Source: Buchananella hordeovulneris
GTDB taxonomy: Bacteria; Actinomycetota; Actinomycetes; Actinomycetales; Actinomycetaceae
Assembly: GCF_001907235.1 (NCBI RefSeq)
Contig: NZ_MQVS01000006.1
Coordinates: 62,001-126,000, forward strand
Length of the DNA: 64,000 nucleotides
Direction: 5' to 3'
Position numbers and translations under genes: made by a program. Of the stretch, positions 9,109 to 16,944 are shown one piece after another (the first letter of the stretch is position 1; each line of letters opens with the position of its first letter). A model generated the notes under the pieces. It saw nothing but the letters and a program-made list of their open reading frames with translations, was not told the origin of the DNA and made no database searches.

Positions 9109-11925
9109 GTGAGAGCACTGGCGTCACTCTGTGCAGCCACCCTGTTGGCTGCCAGTCTCGCGGGCACAGCCCATAGCACCATGCAGGACAGCGATCCGCA
9201 GTCGACAACCGGTTCACGCGCCGAAGAGATCCTGTCCCAAATGACGCTCGATCAGAAGGTCGGGCAGCTGCTGTGGACACACGTCTACGGCGCAAGCGCC
9301 GACGACGAGAGTTTGGCGGCGAAAAACCAGGCCGTCTTCGGTCCAGACGTACGCACGCCGGCACAGGCGGTAGCCAAGTTCCATCTGGGGGGCGTGCTGT
9401 ACTTCAACTGGTCGGGCAACCTGAAATCCAACCCGACCGACCTACAACAAGTCGCCACCCTTTCCAACGGCCTGCAGGCCGCCGCGAAAACCTCCGGCGC
9501 TCAGGTGCCCCTGGCGATCACCATCGACCAGGAGGGCGGCTTGGTCGCCCGCGTGGGTTCCCCGGCCACGGTCTTTCCCGGCAACATGGCGCTCGGTGCC
9601 ACCGGTCAGGTTCCCCTGGCGCTGGCACAGGGACAGGTTTTGGGACGCGAACTGGCAGCCCTCGGCATCAACGTCGACTTTGCCCCCACCGTCGACGTCA
9701 ATACCAACCCCGCCAACCCGGTCATCGGGGTGCGATCAATCAGTGACGACGAAAACCTTGTCGCCGAGCTCGGAGCCGCCCAGATCACGGGCATGCAGCA
9801 GGCTGGGGTGTCGGCTACGGCCAAGCACTTCCCCGGCCACGGCGACACCGAAGTGGATTCGCACCTGGGGCTGCCCGTGGTCAAGTATGACCGCGCCACG
9901 CTCGACCGGCACCTGACGCCTTTCAAGGCGGCGATAGCGGCCGAGGTGGACATGATCATGACTGCCCACATCATCGTCGAGGCGATCGACCCGACGATGC
10001 CCGGGACCCTGTCTAAGGCCGTTTTGACGGACTTGCTGCGGGGCGAGTTGGGCTATACCGGGCTCATCACCACCGACGCCCTCGACATGGAGGGGGCCCA
10101 GCTGGCTGTGATGACTGAGGAGGAAAAGGTCCGCTACCGGCAGCTGAAGGACGCAGAGAAGGCCGCCAAGGATCAAGCCGCAGCCGACCCAACCTACGCC
10201 GACCAGGCCCAGGCGGCCTCGGCGGAGTTCAAAGCATTCATGGCCCCCATCCGCGGCCGGGTCGCAGTCAAGGCCTTGCAGGCGGGCTCCGACATCTTGC
10301 TCAACGTCTACGACGCACCGGCAGTCATCAACGCGGTCAAGGCGGCGCTGGCCGACGGCACACTCAGCAGCGAGCGCTTGGACGAGTCCGTGCTGCGCAT
10401 CCTCAAATGGAAGGAACGACGCGGCATCCTCGACCACACCCCGGTCGATCCGGCGGCGGCCGCCAATGTGGTCGGGAGTCAGGACGATCTGGCCGTTGCC
10501 CGCCAGATCGCTGACTCGTCGGTGACGTTGCTGCGCAACAACTCGCACCTGCTGCCGCTGTCCGCTGCCCGGACGCCGAAGGTGTTGGTGGCCGGCTCTA
10601 CCTACGGCAATCCCGAGTTCTTCCCGCCTGCCTTGGAGGCGGCCGGCTTCACGGTGACGTTTAAGTCCACGGCCAAGATCCAGCCCACCGACGAAGAGAT
10701 AGCGGCGATGGTGGAAGCGGCCAGGCAGGTCGACGTGGTCCTGCTAACCACCTACAACCTCTCTGCCGCCCAGGAGCGCATGGTGCGGCAGGTGGCGGCC
10801 ACAGGCAAGCCAGTCATCATGGTTTCTACCCGTAATCCCTACGACCTGGCCAAGTTTGAGGCCGAGGCCTTCCCGCAGGCGGCGATCGCTACCTATTCCA
10901 ACAAGCAGGTCTCGGCCGAGGCGGTCGTGCGGGTGCTGGTCGGCCAGGACCCGGTTGGTAAGTTGCCGGTGGCGGTACCGAAGACAGACGGCAGCGACGT
11001 GGCCTATCCCCGCGGCTGGGGCCTGAACTATCGGGATATCGAGCGCGTGGCCGGGGCGGACCGGTATGCCACCGCGCGGGAGGTATTGGCAAGCGGTGAT
11101 TGGGCGGATACCGCGCTGCTGGCCTCCGGTACGACGTTCGCCGACGCGGTGGCAGCTCTGCCATTGGCGCAGGCCCTGGATGCCCCGGTGCTGCTGACTG
11201 GTCCCACCCTGGACAGCGAACTGATTCCCGCGTTGCAGGCACACGGCATCACCAAGGTGACCATTGCTGGCGGCGAAGGCTCGGTGCCCGCAGCGGTTGC
11301 TGACGGCCTGCGCCAGGCCGGGCTGCAGGTCGAGCGGGTGGCCGGGCCCAACCGGTATGCCACCGCAGTTGCCTTAGCGCAGGCCACCGTGGACGCTAGC
11401 CCGGATATCGAACGGGTGCTGGTGGCCGACGGCACCAATTTCCCGGACGCCCTGGCGGCGGGGACCGCGGCGGGCCCGGCCCAAGCCGTGGTGCTGCTCA
11501 GCGACGGCGGGCGTCTGCCCGCTGCCGTCGAGACGTTCCTCGCCGATCGCAACCTTAAGTTGGTCGGGGTAGGGGGCGCAGCGGCAACTGCTCTGCAGCA
11601 CCCGCACGGTGCGCCCCTCGACTTTGAGGCCGTGACGGGGCGGGACCGCTACGCCACGGCGGTGCAGCTGGCGGCCAAGTTCCTGCCGCAGCCCCGCGCA
11701 GTTGTGGTGGCCTCCGGACAGGATTACGCCGACGCCCTCAGCGGAGGCTCGCTGGCCAACGACCGCCAGGCCGCGTTGTTTTTCACCCCGGCGACGACTC
11801 TGCCCGGCACAGTCCGGTCGGCCTTGGCAGACAACCCCGAGCTGCGCCACGTCGTGGTGGTGGGCGGGCAGGCCTCCGTCAGTGAGGCCGTCTATGCCGA
11901 GCTAGCGGGAATTTTGCGCCGCTAG
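9109..11925 (+). CDS. Secreted GH3 hydrolase with three CWB2 cell-wall-binding repeats
   Basis: A 938-residue paralogue of the preceding GH3 enzyme. A signal peptide of about 23 residues is followed by the catalytic region, with KHFPGHGDTEVDSH from Lys239 and the likely nucleophile Asp323 in TTDALDM. Just after the nucleophile, an inserted charged, Ala-rich helical segment (about residues 335-380) is longer than in the neighbour. Three cell wall binding repeat 2 domains start at about residues 645, 743 and 842, each opening with a V-A/T-G-x-x-RYATA motif. Three tandem CWB2 units are the usual set for non-covalent attachment to wall polymers. GTG 9109 was chosen for AAGGAGG at 9098-9104. A strong hairpin terminator follows. 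Confidence 0.88.
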   Translation: MRALASLCAATLLAASLAGTAHSTMQDSDPQSTTGSRAEEILSQMTLDQKVGQLLWTHVYGASADDESLAAKNQAVFGPDVRTPAQAVAKFHLGGVLYFNWSGNLKSNPTDLQQVATLSNGLQAAAKTSGAQVPLAITIDQEGGLVARVGSPATVFPGNMALGATGQVPLALAQGQVLGRELAALGINVDFAPTVDVNTNPANPVIGVRSISDDENLVAELGAAQITGMQQAGVSATAKHFPGHGDTEVDSHLGLPVVKYDRATLDRHLTPFKAAIAAEVDMIMTAHIIVEAIDPTMPGTLSKAVLTDLLRGELGYTGLITTDALDMEGAQLAVMTEEEKVRYRQLKDAEKAAKDQAAADPTYADQAQAASAEFKAFMAPIRGRVAVKALQAGSDILLNVYDAPAVINAVKAALADGTLSSERLDESVLRILKWKERRGILDHTPVDPAAAANVVGSQDDLAVARQIADSSVTLLRNNSHLLPLSAARTPKVLVAGSTYGNPEFFPPALEAAGFTVTFKSTAKIQPTDEEIAAMVEAARQVDVVLLTTYNLSAAQERMVRQVAATGKPVIMVSTRNPYDLAKFEAEAFPQAAIATYSNKQVSAEAVVRVLVGQDPVGKLPVAVPKTDGSDVAYPRGWGLNYRDIERVAGADRYATAREVLASGDWADTALLASGTTFADAVAALPLAQALDAPVLLTGPTLDSELIPALQAHGITKVTIAGGEGSVPAAVADGLRQAGLQVERVAGPNRYATAVALAQATVDASPDIERVLVADGTNFPDALAAGTAAGPAQAVVLLSDGGRLPAAVETFLADRNLKLVGVGGAAATALQHPHGAPLDFEAVTGRDRYATAVQLAAKFLPQPRAVVVASGQDYADALSGGSLANDRQAALFFTPATTLPGTVRSALADNPELRHVVVVGGQASVSEAVYAELAGILRR

Positions 11926-11940
11926 CCGCCCTCGTCTGCA

Positions 11941-11980
11941 CGCGGCGGCGGAGCCTTGGCGGGCTCCGCCGCCGCGTTTC
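11941..11980. terminator. Hairpin terminator between convergent GH3 gene and nrdR
   Basis: A perfect 15-bp GC-rich stem, 11941-11955 with 11962-11976, and a 6-nt loop followed by TTTCG on the plus strand. It lies between the ends of two converging genes and could serve both directions. Confidence 0.75.
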
Positions 11981-11997
11981 GTAAAGGTAGGCAGGGG

Positions 11998-12444
11998 CTA
12001 CTGGCTCGCCCGCAGCGCCGCTATCTCCCGTTCGAAATCTTCCAGGCCGGAGAAGTTTTGGTATACGGAGGCAAACCGGAGGTAGGCCACGACGTCTAGC
12101 TCGCGCAGCGGCGGCAAGATCGCCATGCCTATGTCGTGGGCGTTAATTTGGGCAGCGCCCGTGGCGCGGATCGTGTGCTCGACACGCTGCGCGAGCAGTG
12201 CCAGTTCATCGTCGGTAACTGGACGCCCTTGGCAGGCACGCCGCAAGCCGGAGACGATTTTTTCCCGCGAGAAGGGCTCCAGCGCCCCGGAGCGCTTATG
12301 CACGAAAAGACTGGCAGTCTCGGTGGTGGTGAAGCGTTGTTGACAGCCGGCACACTCCCGCCGTCGCCGGATGACGCTGCCGTCCTCGCTGGCTCGCGAA
12401 TCGACTACGCGCGAATCAGCGTTCAGACACAGGGGGCAACGCAC
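11998..12444 (-). CDS. nrdR: Transcriptional repressor NrdR
   Basis: A 148-residue regulator of ribonucleotide reductase genes. The N-terminal zinc ribbon uses Cys3, Cys6, Cys31 and Cys34. An ATP-cone domain (about residues 47-137) senses ATP/dATP. The GTG start is preceded by GAGGAG at 5-nt spacing. In actinobacteria nrdR lies next to lexA, as here. I found no clear NrdR box in front of it and no nrd genes in this window, so its targets are elsewhere. Confidence 0.95.
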   Translation of the reverse strand: MRCPLCLNADSRVVDSRASEDGSVIRRRRECAGCQQRFTTTETASLFVHKRSGALEPFSREKIVSGLRRACQGRPVTDDELALLAQRVEHTIRATGAAQINAHDIGMAILPPLRELDVVAYLRFASVYQNFSGLEDFEREIAALRASQ

Positions 12445-12566
12445 TCGGTCTCCTCGGCTCGGGGCTGGAATGCAAAGCCTACCCTGTTAACCACCGGTAG
12501 GCAGTGCCCGCGCAGCCCTGCGCTGCCGATTACGCGCCCACGCGCGGGCTGCGCGCCCGTCTTCCC

Positions 12567-12953
12567 TCACGCCAACGGGCCGAAGCCAGCGACCGCCGCG
12601 GCAACCGCCACCACGACCACGACCGTTCCGAGGGCCACTACCCCCATGGCAATGTTCTCCGCCACCCGGCGGAGACGTGCCCAACCTCGCTGCGGTTTGC
12701 TCGGCACCTGCCCCCGCACTCCAGGCGAGCAGTGCACGGGGCGCACCGCCCCCACCGGTCGCGGCCGGGCTGGACGCCCCGTTGAATCGGCGACGGGACG
12801 CGGCCGCGCAGGGCGCACGGGCAGGGTAGGCGACGGCGAATCGGTGCCCCCGGTCACCGGGGCGGCGATCAAGTCTGGGACGGCGCGCAAGTGCCGCCGC
12901 ACAGGGGTAGGCCGCGGGGTGGTTAGCACCGAGCTGATCGGCAAAGCACTCAT
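12567..12953 (-). CDS. Small SOS-controlled membrane protein in the DivS/Rv2719c position
   Basis: A 128-residue protein encoded divergently from lexA. It has a basic N-terminus, a Pro/Arg-rich disordered middle and a single transmembrane helix near the C-terminus (about residues 103-125), ending five residues later. The start at 12953 was chosen for GAGGAG six bases upstream; the open frame continues to 13103 but that part covers the operator sites. In other actinobacteria this locus encodes a cell-division inhibitor (DivS in Corynebacterium, Rv2719c in mycobacteria), often with a LysM domain after the membrane helix. No LysM is present here and only about 120 bases remain before nrdR. Two SOS boxes at the promoter support a damage-induced division-control role; this rests on context only. 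Confidence 0.6.
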   Translation of the reverse strand: MSALPISSVLTTPRPTPVRRHLRAVPDLIAAPVTGGTDSPSPTLPVRPARPRPVADSTGRPARPRPVGAVRPVHCSPGVRGQVPSKPQRGWARLRRVAENIAMGVVALGTVVVVVAVAAAVAGFGPLA

Positions 12954-12964
12954 CTTCATCTCCT

Positions 12965-12978
12965 CGAACACTTGTTCG
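12965..12978. promoter_or_regulatory. LexA binding site (SOS box 1)
   Basis: CGAACACTTGTTCG matches the Gram-positive/actinobacterial SOS box, with perfect CGAAC and GTTCG arms. It lies in the 5' leader of the DivS-position gene, 12 bases before its start codon. Confidence 0.85.
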
Positions 12979-12979
12979 T

Positions 12980-12993
12980 CGAACATCTGTTCC
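12980..12993. promoter_or_regulatory. LexA binding site (SOS box 2)
   Basis: CGAACATCTGTTCC has GAAC and GTTC arms and is imperfect only at its last base. It covers the predicted transcription start of the DivS-position gene and lies one base from SOS box 1, so two LexA dimers could bind side by side. Confidence 0.78.
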
Positions 12994-12994
12994 C

Positions 12995-13023
12995 ATGCTA
13001 CGACCCGGGCACCCGTTTGTCGA
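12995..13023 (-). promoter_or_regulatory. Promoter of the DivS-position gene
   Basis: On the minus strand, TCGACA (13023-13018), a 17-bp spacer and TAGCAT (13000-12995) form a good sigma-A-type promoter. The predicted start site at about 12988 falls inside SOS box 2. Confidence 0.6.
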
Positions 13024-13031
13024 GATTCATT

Positions 13032-13045
13032 CGAACAGACGTTTG
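13032..13045. promoter_or_regulatory. LexA binding site (SOS box 3, lexA autoregulation)
   Basis: CGAACAGACGTTTG fits the CGAAC-N4-GTTYG consensus. It overlaps the predicted -35 element of lexA, as expected for autorepression. Confidence 0.82.
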
Positions 13046-13071
13046 CTTTCCGGTATCGCGGTCCGTAAGCT
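13043..13071 (+). promoter_or_regulatory. lexA promoter
   Basis: TTGCTT (13043-13048), a 17-bp spacer and TAAGCT (13066-13071) precede the lexA GTG by 46 bases. The first hexamer overlaps SOS box 3. Confidence 0.55.
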
Positions 13072-13117
13072 GGTGCCCTAAGTGCAACGCGAGGCACTGA
13101 CATTTTGAGGAGGAGCA

Positions 13118-13792
13118 GTGGAGCCTGAATCAGTACTCTCTGCCCGACAGGTCGAGATCCTGGACTTCATCACCCAAAGGACCGCCAATACTGGCTATCC
13201 GCCGTCGATGCGGGAGATCGGCACGCACGTGGGCCTGTCGTCCACGTCCTCAGTCAAGCACCACCTTGATGTCCTAGCCGAACGTGGGTTCATCCGCCGC
13301 GACCCCCGGCGCCCGCGCACGATTGAGATTCTCGGCGCACAGGCGCCCGCTGCGAAGGTCACCAAGCTGCCGGTGGTGGCACCGCCACCGCTGGCCGATG
13401 ACGAAGAACCACTGCCCGCCCCCACCTACGTGCCGCTAGTGGGCCGTATCGCCGCTGGCAACCCGATCCTGGCCGAGCAACACGTGGAGGATGTCATGCC
13501 CCTGCCGCGTCGTTTTACCGGCGCGGGCGAACTATTCATGCTCGAGGTGGTGGGTGACTCCATGGTCGATGCCGCTATCTGCGATGGCGACTGGGTGGTG
13601 GTGCGCCGCCAAGCCGTGGCGGACAACGGCGAGATAGTCGCTGCCATGTTGGATGGGGAGGCCACCGTCAAGACGCTGTCGCGCCGTGACGGGCACGTGT
13701 GGCTCTTGCCGCGCAACTCCTCCTACCCCCCGATCCCGGCAGATGAGGCCACGATCCTCGGCAAGGTGGTGACCGTCATTCGGTCCCTGTAA
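13118..13792 (+). CDS. lexA: SOS repressor LexA
   Basis: A 224-residue LexA. The N-terminal winged helix-turn-helix (residues 1-70) carries PPSMREIG and [11 protein letters not shown]. The self-cleavage site is Ala113-Gly114, and the catalytic dyad is Ser148 in VGDSMVD and Lys185 in ATVKTL. The long linker between DNA-binding and protease domains is common in actinobacteria. The GTG start follows GAGGAGGAG, a strong ribosome site. It represses its own promoter through box 3 and very likely the divergent gene and recA, whose promoters carry the same motif. Confidence 0.97.
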   Translation: MEPESVLSARQVEILDFITQRTANTGYPPSMREIGTHVGLSSTSSVKHHLDVLAERGFIRRDPRRPRTIEILGAQAPAAKVTKLPVVAPPPLADDEEPLPAPTYVPLVGRIAAGNPILAEQHVEDVMPLPRRFTGAGELFMLEVVGDSMVDAAICDGDWVVVRRQAVADNGEIVAAMLDGEATVKTLSRRDGHVWLLPRNSSYPPIPADEATILGKVVTVIRSL

Positions 13793-13820
13793 CGCGCGGG
13801 TCTGCCGCGATTGCCTCGAC

Positions 13821-13871
13821 GGCAGACTTTGGGGGCGGAACCACGGCGTGGTTCCGCCCCCAAAGTCTGCC
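13821..13871. terminator. 24-bp perfect hairpin between convergent lexA and ldh
   Basis: The arms 13821-13844 and 13848-13871 are perfectly complementary over 24 bases with a 3-nt loop (GGC). It lies between converging genes and can act as a bidirectional terminator. AAAG/CTTT is buried in the stem and there is no separate T-tract on either side, which is unusual for an intrinsic terminator. Confidence 0.7.
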
Positions 13872-13880
13872 CCCGGGCGT

Positions 13881-14876
13881 CTAGAAGCCCAAGTCGCGGG
13901 CGACCGCGCGCAGCTGCATCGCCGAGGATGTCAGCAAATCGCGCTCGTGCATCGTGATTGGTGGCTCCAGCACGCGCCCGGCCCCGTTGCGATCGACGAT
14001 GGTCGGCACCGCCATGCAGACATCGGTGATCCCGTTCCAGCCATTGAGCAGGGTAGAAACAGTCAGCACCCGGTTCTCGCCGCGCAGTACCGCCTCGATA
14101 ATCTTGGTGACGGCCAGCCCCACCGCGTAGTTGGTAGCTCCCTTACCGGCGATGATCCGATAGGCGGACTCGACCACGTCCACGCGAATGCGTTCCTTCA
14201 GCGCCTCATCGAAACGGCGCCCGTCCCCTAGATCCCACCGCTCCAGCGGCACGTTGCCGATCTCGGCGGTGGACCACAACGGCACCTCCGAGTCGCCGTG
14301 TTCCCCGGCAATGTAGGCGTGAATGTTCTGCACGGCGATGCCGGTCTCCAGCGACACGAGATAACGCAGCCGGGAGGTGTCCAGCACGGTGCCGGAGCCG
14401 AACATTTGCTGCTGCGGTAGGCCGGAGATCTTCAGCGAGGCATACGTGACGACGTCGACCGGGTTGGTCACCAAGATGTAGACCGCGTTCGGGGCCACTT
14501 CCAGGATTCCCGGCAGGATCTTCTTCATGAGATCGACGGTCGCCCCGGCCAGCTCCAGGCGCGACTGGCCGGGGTTTTGCTTGGCGCCGGCCGTGATGAC
14601 GACAACGTCGGCATCCCGCACCGCCTCAATGTCGTCGGATCCCAGGACCTGGTTCATGGGCGTGAACTGGATGCCGTGGGCGATGTCGAGGGCTTCCGCC
14701 TCGACCTTGGCCTTATTGATGTCGTAGAGCACCACTTCCCGTGCCACGCCGCGGATGACGGCGGCGTATGCCAGGGTGGAGCCCACCGCGCCGGCTCCAA
14801 TAATGGCCAGTTTCGAGGGCCGGGATTCGCCGCGGGTTGGGTACAGGGTTTGGGCAACGTTGTCGGGACCGGACAT
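13881..14876 (-). CDS. ldh: L-lactate dehydrogenase
   Basis: A 331-residue NAD-dependent lactate dehydrogenase that reoxidises NADH with pyruvate, pointing to fermentative growth. The Rossmann motif GAGAVGS opens the core, TNPVDVVTY follows, and the active-site His sits in GEHGDSE; Arg in GQSRLELA matches the substrate loop. The E-H-G-D-S-E form favours LDH over malate dehydrogenase, and the helix after NPVD supports this. AAGGAGAG sits six bases before the ATG. The first 20 residues form a short extension common in actinobacterial LDHs. Confidence 0.93.
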   Translation of the reverse strand: MSGPDNVAQTLYPTRGESRPSKLAIIGAGAVGSTLAYAAVIRGVAREVVLYDINKAKVEAEALDIAHGIQFTPMNQVLGSDDIEAVRDADVVVITAGAKQNPGQSRLELAGATVDLMKKILPGILEVAPNAVYILVTNPVDVVTYASLKISGLPQQQMFGSGTVLDTSRLRYLVSLETGIAVQNIHAYIAGEHGDSEVPLWSTAEIGNVPLERWDLGDGRRFDEALKERIRVDVVESAYRIIAGKGATNYAVGLAVTKIIEAVLRGENRVLTVSTLLNGWNGITDVCMAVPTIVDRNGAGRVLEPPITMHERDLLTSSAMQLRAVARDLGF

Positions 14877-14946
14877 GTCTACTCTCCTTTAGGGCAACCG
14901 GCAGTACTTCTAGGCTAGTGCGTGTTGTCAGGCGTCGGCAGGGCCC

Positions 14947-16944
14947 TTAGGGCTGATTATGTTTAGTGGCCGTGTCCGCGAGGCGTGCCAAAGCCCCCTT
15001 GACTGTTGCCAGTTCTCTGGTTACCCAGAACTCCGGCAAACTGCGGCGAAAATAACTGCCGTAGCGGGCCGTATCAATGCGGGGGTCTAGGAGCGCCACC
15101 ACCCCCCGATCGTCAGCCCGCCGAATGAGTCGCCCGGCCCCCTGCGCGAGTTTCAGGGCCGCGTAGGGCACGGTCACCGTCATGAACGCGTTGCCGCCCC
15201 GGGCGGCCACGCGCTCGCTGCGAGCTTCCAACACCGGATCGTCGGGACGCGGGAAGGGGATGCGATCGATGGTGACCAGACGGCAGGTATCCCCGGGCAC
15301 ATCCACCCCCTGCCAGAGGGACAGGGTGCCAAACAGGCAAGCGTGCGGATCCGTTTGGAACAACTCCAGCAGCGTGGGCAGCTGATCCTCCCCCTGGCAG
15401 TAGAGGGGAAAATCGACTGCTGCACGCACATGCTCCGCGGCCCGCACGGCGGCCCGCCGCGAGGAGAAGAGGCCGAGTGCCCCACCTTGGGAAGCCTCGA
15501 TCAGTTCCACCAGTTCGTCCAAGAGCTGTGGGGAAGTGCCGTCCTTAGTCGGGGCGGGCAGGTGCGGCGCGAGGTAGCAGATGCCCTGCCGGGCGTAGTC
15601 AAAGGGGCTGCCCACATCCAGGCTCTGCCAGGGCTGCTCGGTCAGCCCCAGCCCGAGCGAGGCCGCGACCGCTGAGAAATTGCCCCCGAGGCTCAGGGTG
15701 GCGCTGGTCAGCACCGCCGCCCGATCCTGCAAGAGCTCAAACGCAACCTTGTCTCCCACTTCGATGGGACAAATCACCAGCTGGGGCGGTTCTTGCCCAA
15801 AATTGGGTCGCTCGACGTAGGCCACCTCCCGGCGCTCAGCGATCGCGGGCGACAGCGCGTGCTCGGTGGCAGTGACCAAATCGGTGAGGGCGGCAGCGGC
15901 CGCCGTCGCTTTGGCCACTTCGTCGGTGGCCATACCCGGGCCGGGCTTGCGGCACGTCTCCAACGCGGTGACGGCCGCTGCCCGCACCAAGGTCAACGCC
16001 TGCACCAGCTGTGGGCCGGGACCATCGGGCAGCCGCCCGTCGTCGATCTGCCACAGTTCGTTTTCCAAACCGCGCCCGGCCTCTTCCAGGGCCCCCACCT
16101 GCGCCCCGCCCCCGCGCCGCGCGGTGGCCACCACCCGGGCCACAGCGGGGCCGGACAGGGTGAAGGTGTTGTGGCTTCTTACCCGCTCCACAAGGTCGTG
16201 TGCTTCGTCAACGATCAGCACGTCGTGCTCGGGCAGGGCCGCGCTGTTGCCGCCCGCCACCACCGCCAGCATCGCGTGGTTCGTAACCACGACGTCGGCA
16301 GCGAAGGCGGTGGCACGCGCGGTTTCTGCAAAACAATCAGTTAGGTATGGGCAGGCCCGTTTGAGGCACCGTGCTCTGTCCATCGAGACCTGCGCCCAGG
16401 CCCTATCGGAGACACCAGGCACCATATCGTCGCGATCGCCTGTGCTGGTGGTTGCCGCCCACTCCCGTGCCCGCAGCACCTGTTCCTCCAGCTCGGAGCG
16501 GGCCCCCTGCCCCTCCTCGACCCCGCTAGCCTCCCCAACGCTGAACAGGGAGTCAGGAGTGGCTGCCTCGGTCACCTTGTAGCGGCAGACGTAGTTCGCC
16601 CACCCCTTCAGCACCGCGAAGGTGGGGGCCGTGCCTAGCACCTGCTCCGTGGCGGCCGCCACTCGGGGGGCGTCCTTGCGCAGGATCTGGCGTTGCAAGG
16701 GCAGGGTGGCGGTCGAGATAACCACCCGCCTCCCGGTGCGGGCGGTGTAGGCCATGACCGGTGCCAGGTAGCCGATCGATTTCCCCGTGCCGGTGCCCGC
16801 CTGCACCAGCAGGTGGCTGCCCGTCTCCAGGTGCGCGGCGACGGCGTCTACCATCGCTGCCTGCCCGGCGCGCGGAGCGCCCCCGAGTTGGGCGACGGCG
16901 TGTCGCAGGATTTCTAGGCTGGCGGCAGCGGCGTCCTCGCTCAC
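14947..16944 (-). CDS. DinG/XPD-family ATP-dependent DNA helicase
   Basis: A 665-residue superfamily 2 helicase with Walker A AGTGTGKS (about residues 52-59) and the DEAH box VDEAHDL. A set of Cys residues between motifs Ia and II (in NYVCRYK and CLKRACPYLTDC) matches the 4Fe-4S ligands of DinG/XPD/YoaA enzymes. These helicases resolve structured or damaged DNA intermediates. The GTG start overlaps the hflX stop (GTGA), so the two genes are co-translated. No SOS box was seen in front of hflX or this gene, although DinG is damage-inducible in E. coli. Confidence 0.9.
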   Translation of the reverse strand: MSEDAAAASLEILRHAVAQLGGAPRAGQAAMVDAVAAHLETGSHLLVQAGTGTGKSIGYLAPVMAYTARTGRRVVISTATLPLQRQILRKDAPRVAAATEQVLGTAPTFAVLKGWANYVCRYKVTEAATPDSLFSVGEASGVEEGQGARSELEEQVLRAREWAATTSTGDRDDMVPGVSDRAWAQVSMDRARCLKRACPYLTDCFAETARATAFAADVVVTNHAMLAVVAGGNSAALPEHDVLIVDEAHDLVERVRSHNTFTLSGPAVARVVATARRGGGAQVGALEEAGRGLENELWQIDDGRLPDGPGPQLVQALTLVRAAAVTALETCRKPGPGMATDEVAKATAAAAALTDLVTATEHALSPAIAERREVAYVERPNFGQEPPQLVICPIEVGDKVAFELLQDRAAVLTSATLSLGGNFSAVAASLGLGLTEQPWQSLDVGSPFDYARQGICYLAPHLPAPTKDGTSPQLLDELVELIEASQGGALGLFSSRRAAVRAAEHVRAAVDFPLYCQGEDQLPTLLELFQTDPHACLFGTLSLWQGVDVPGDTCRLVTIDRIPFPRPDDPVLEARSERVAARGGNAFMTVTVPYAALKLAQGAGRLIRRADDRGVVALLDPRIDTARYGSYFRRSLPEFWVTRELATVKGALARLADTATKHNQP

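Noticed and set aside
12445-12566. A LysM domain lost by frameshift downstream of the DivS-position gene.
   Set aside because: The three minus-strand frames of this 122-base gap show no LysM-like sequence, and the space is too short for a whole domain plus the nrdR leader.
12954-13103. A longer form of the DivS-position protein starting at 13103.
   Set aside because: The added 50 residues span all three SOS boxes and the promoter; GAGGAG supports the start at 12953.
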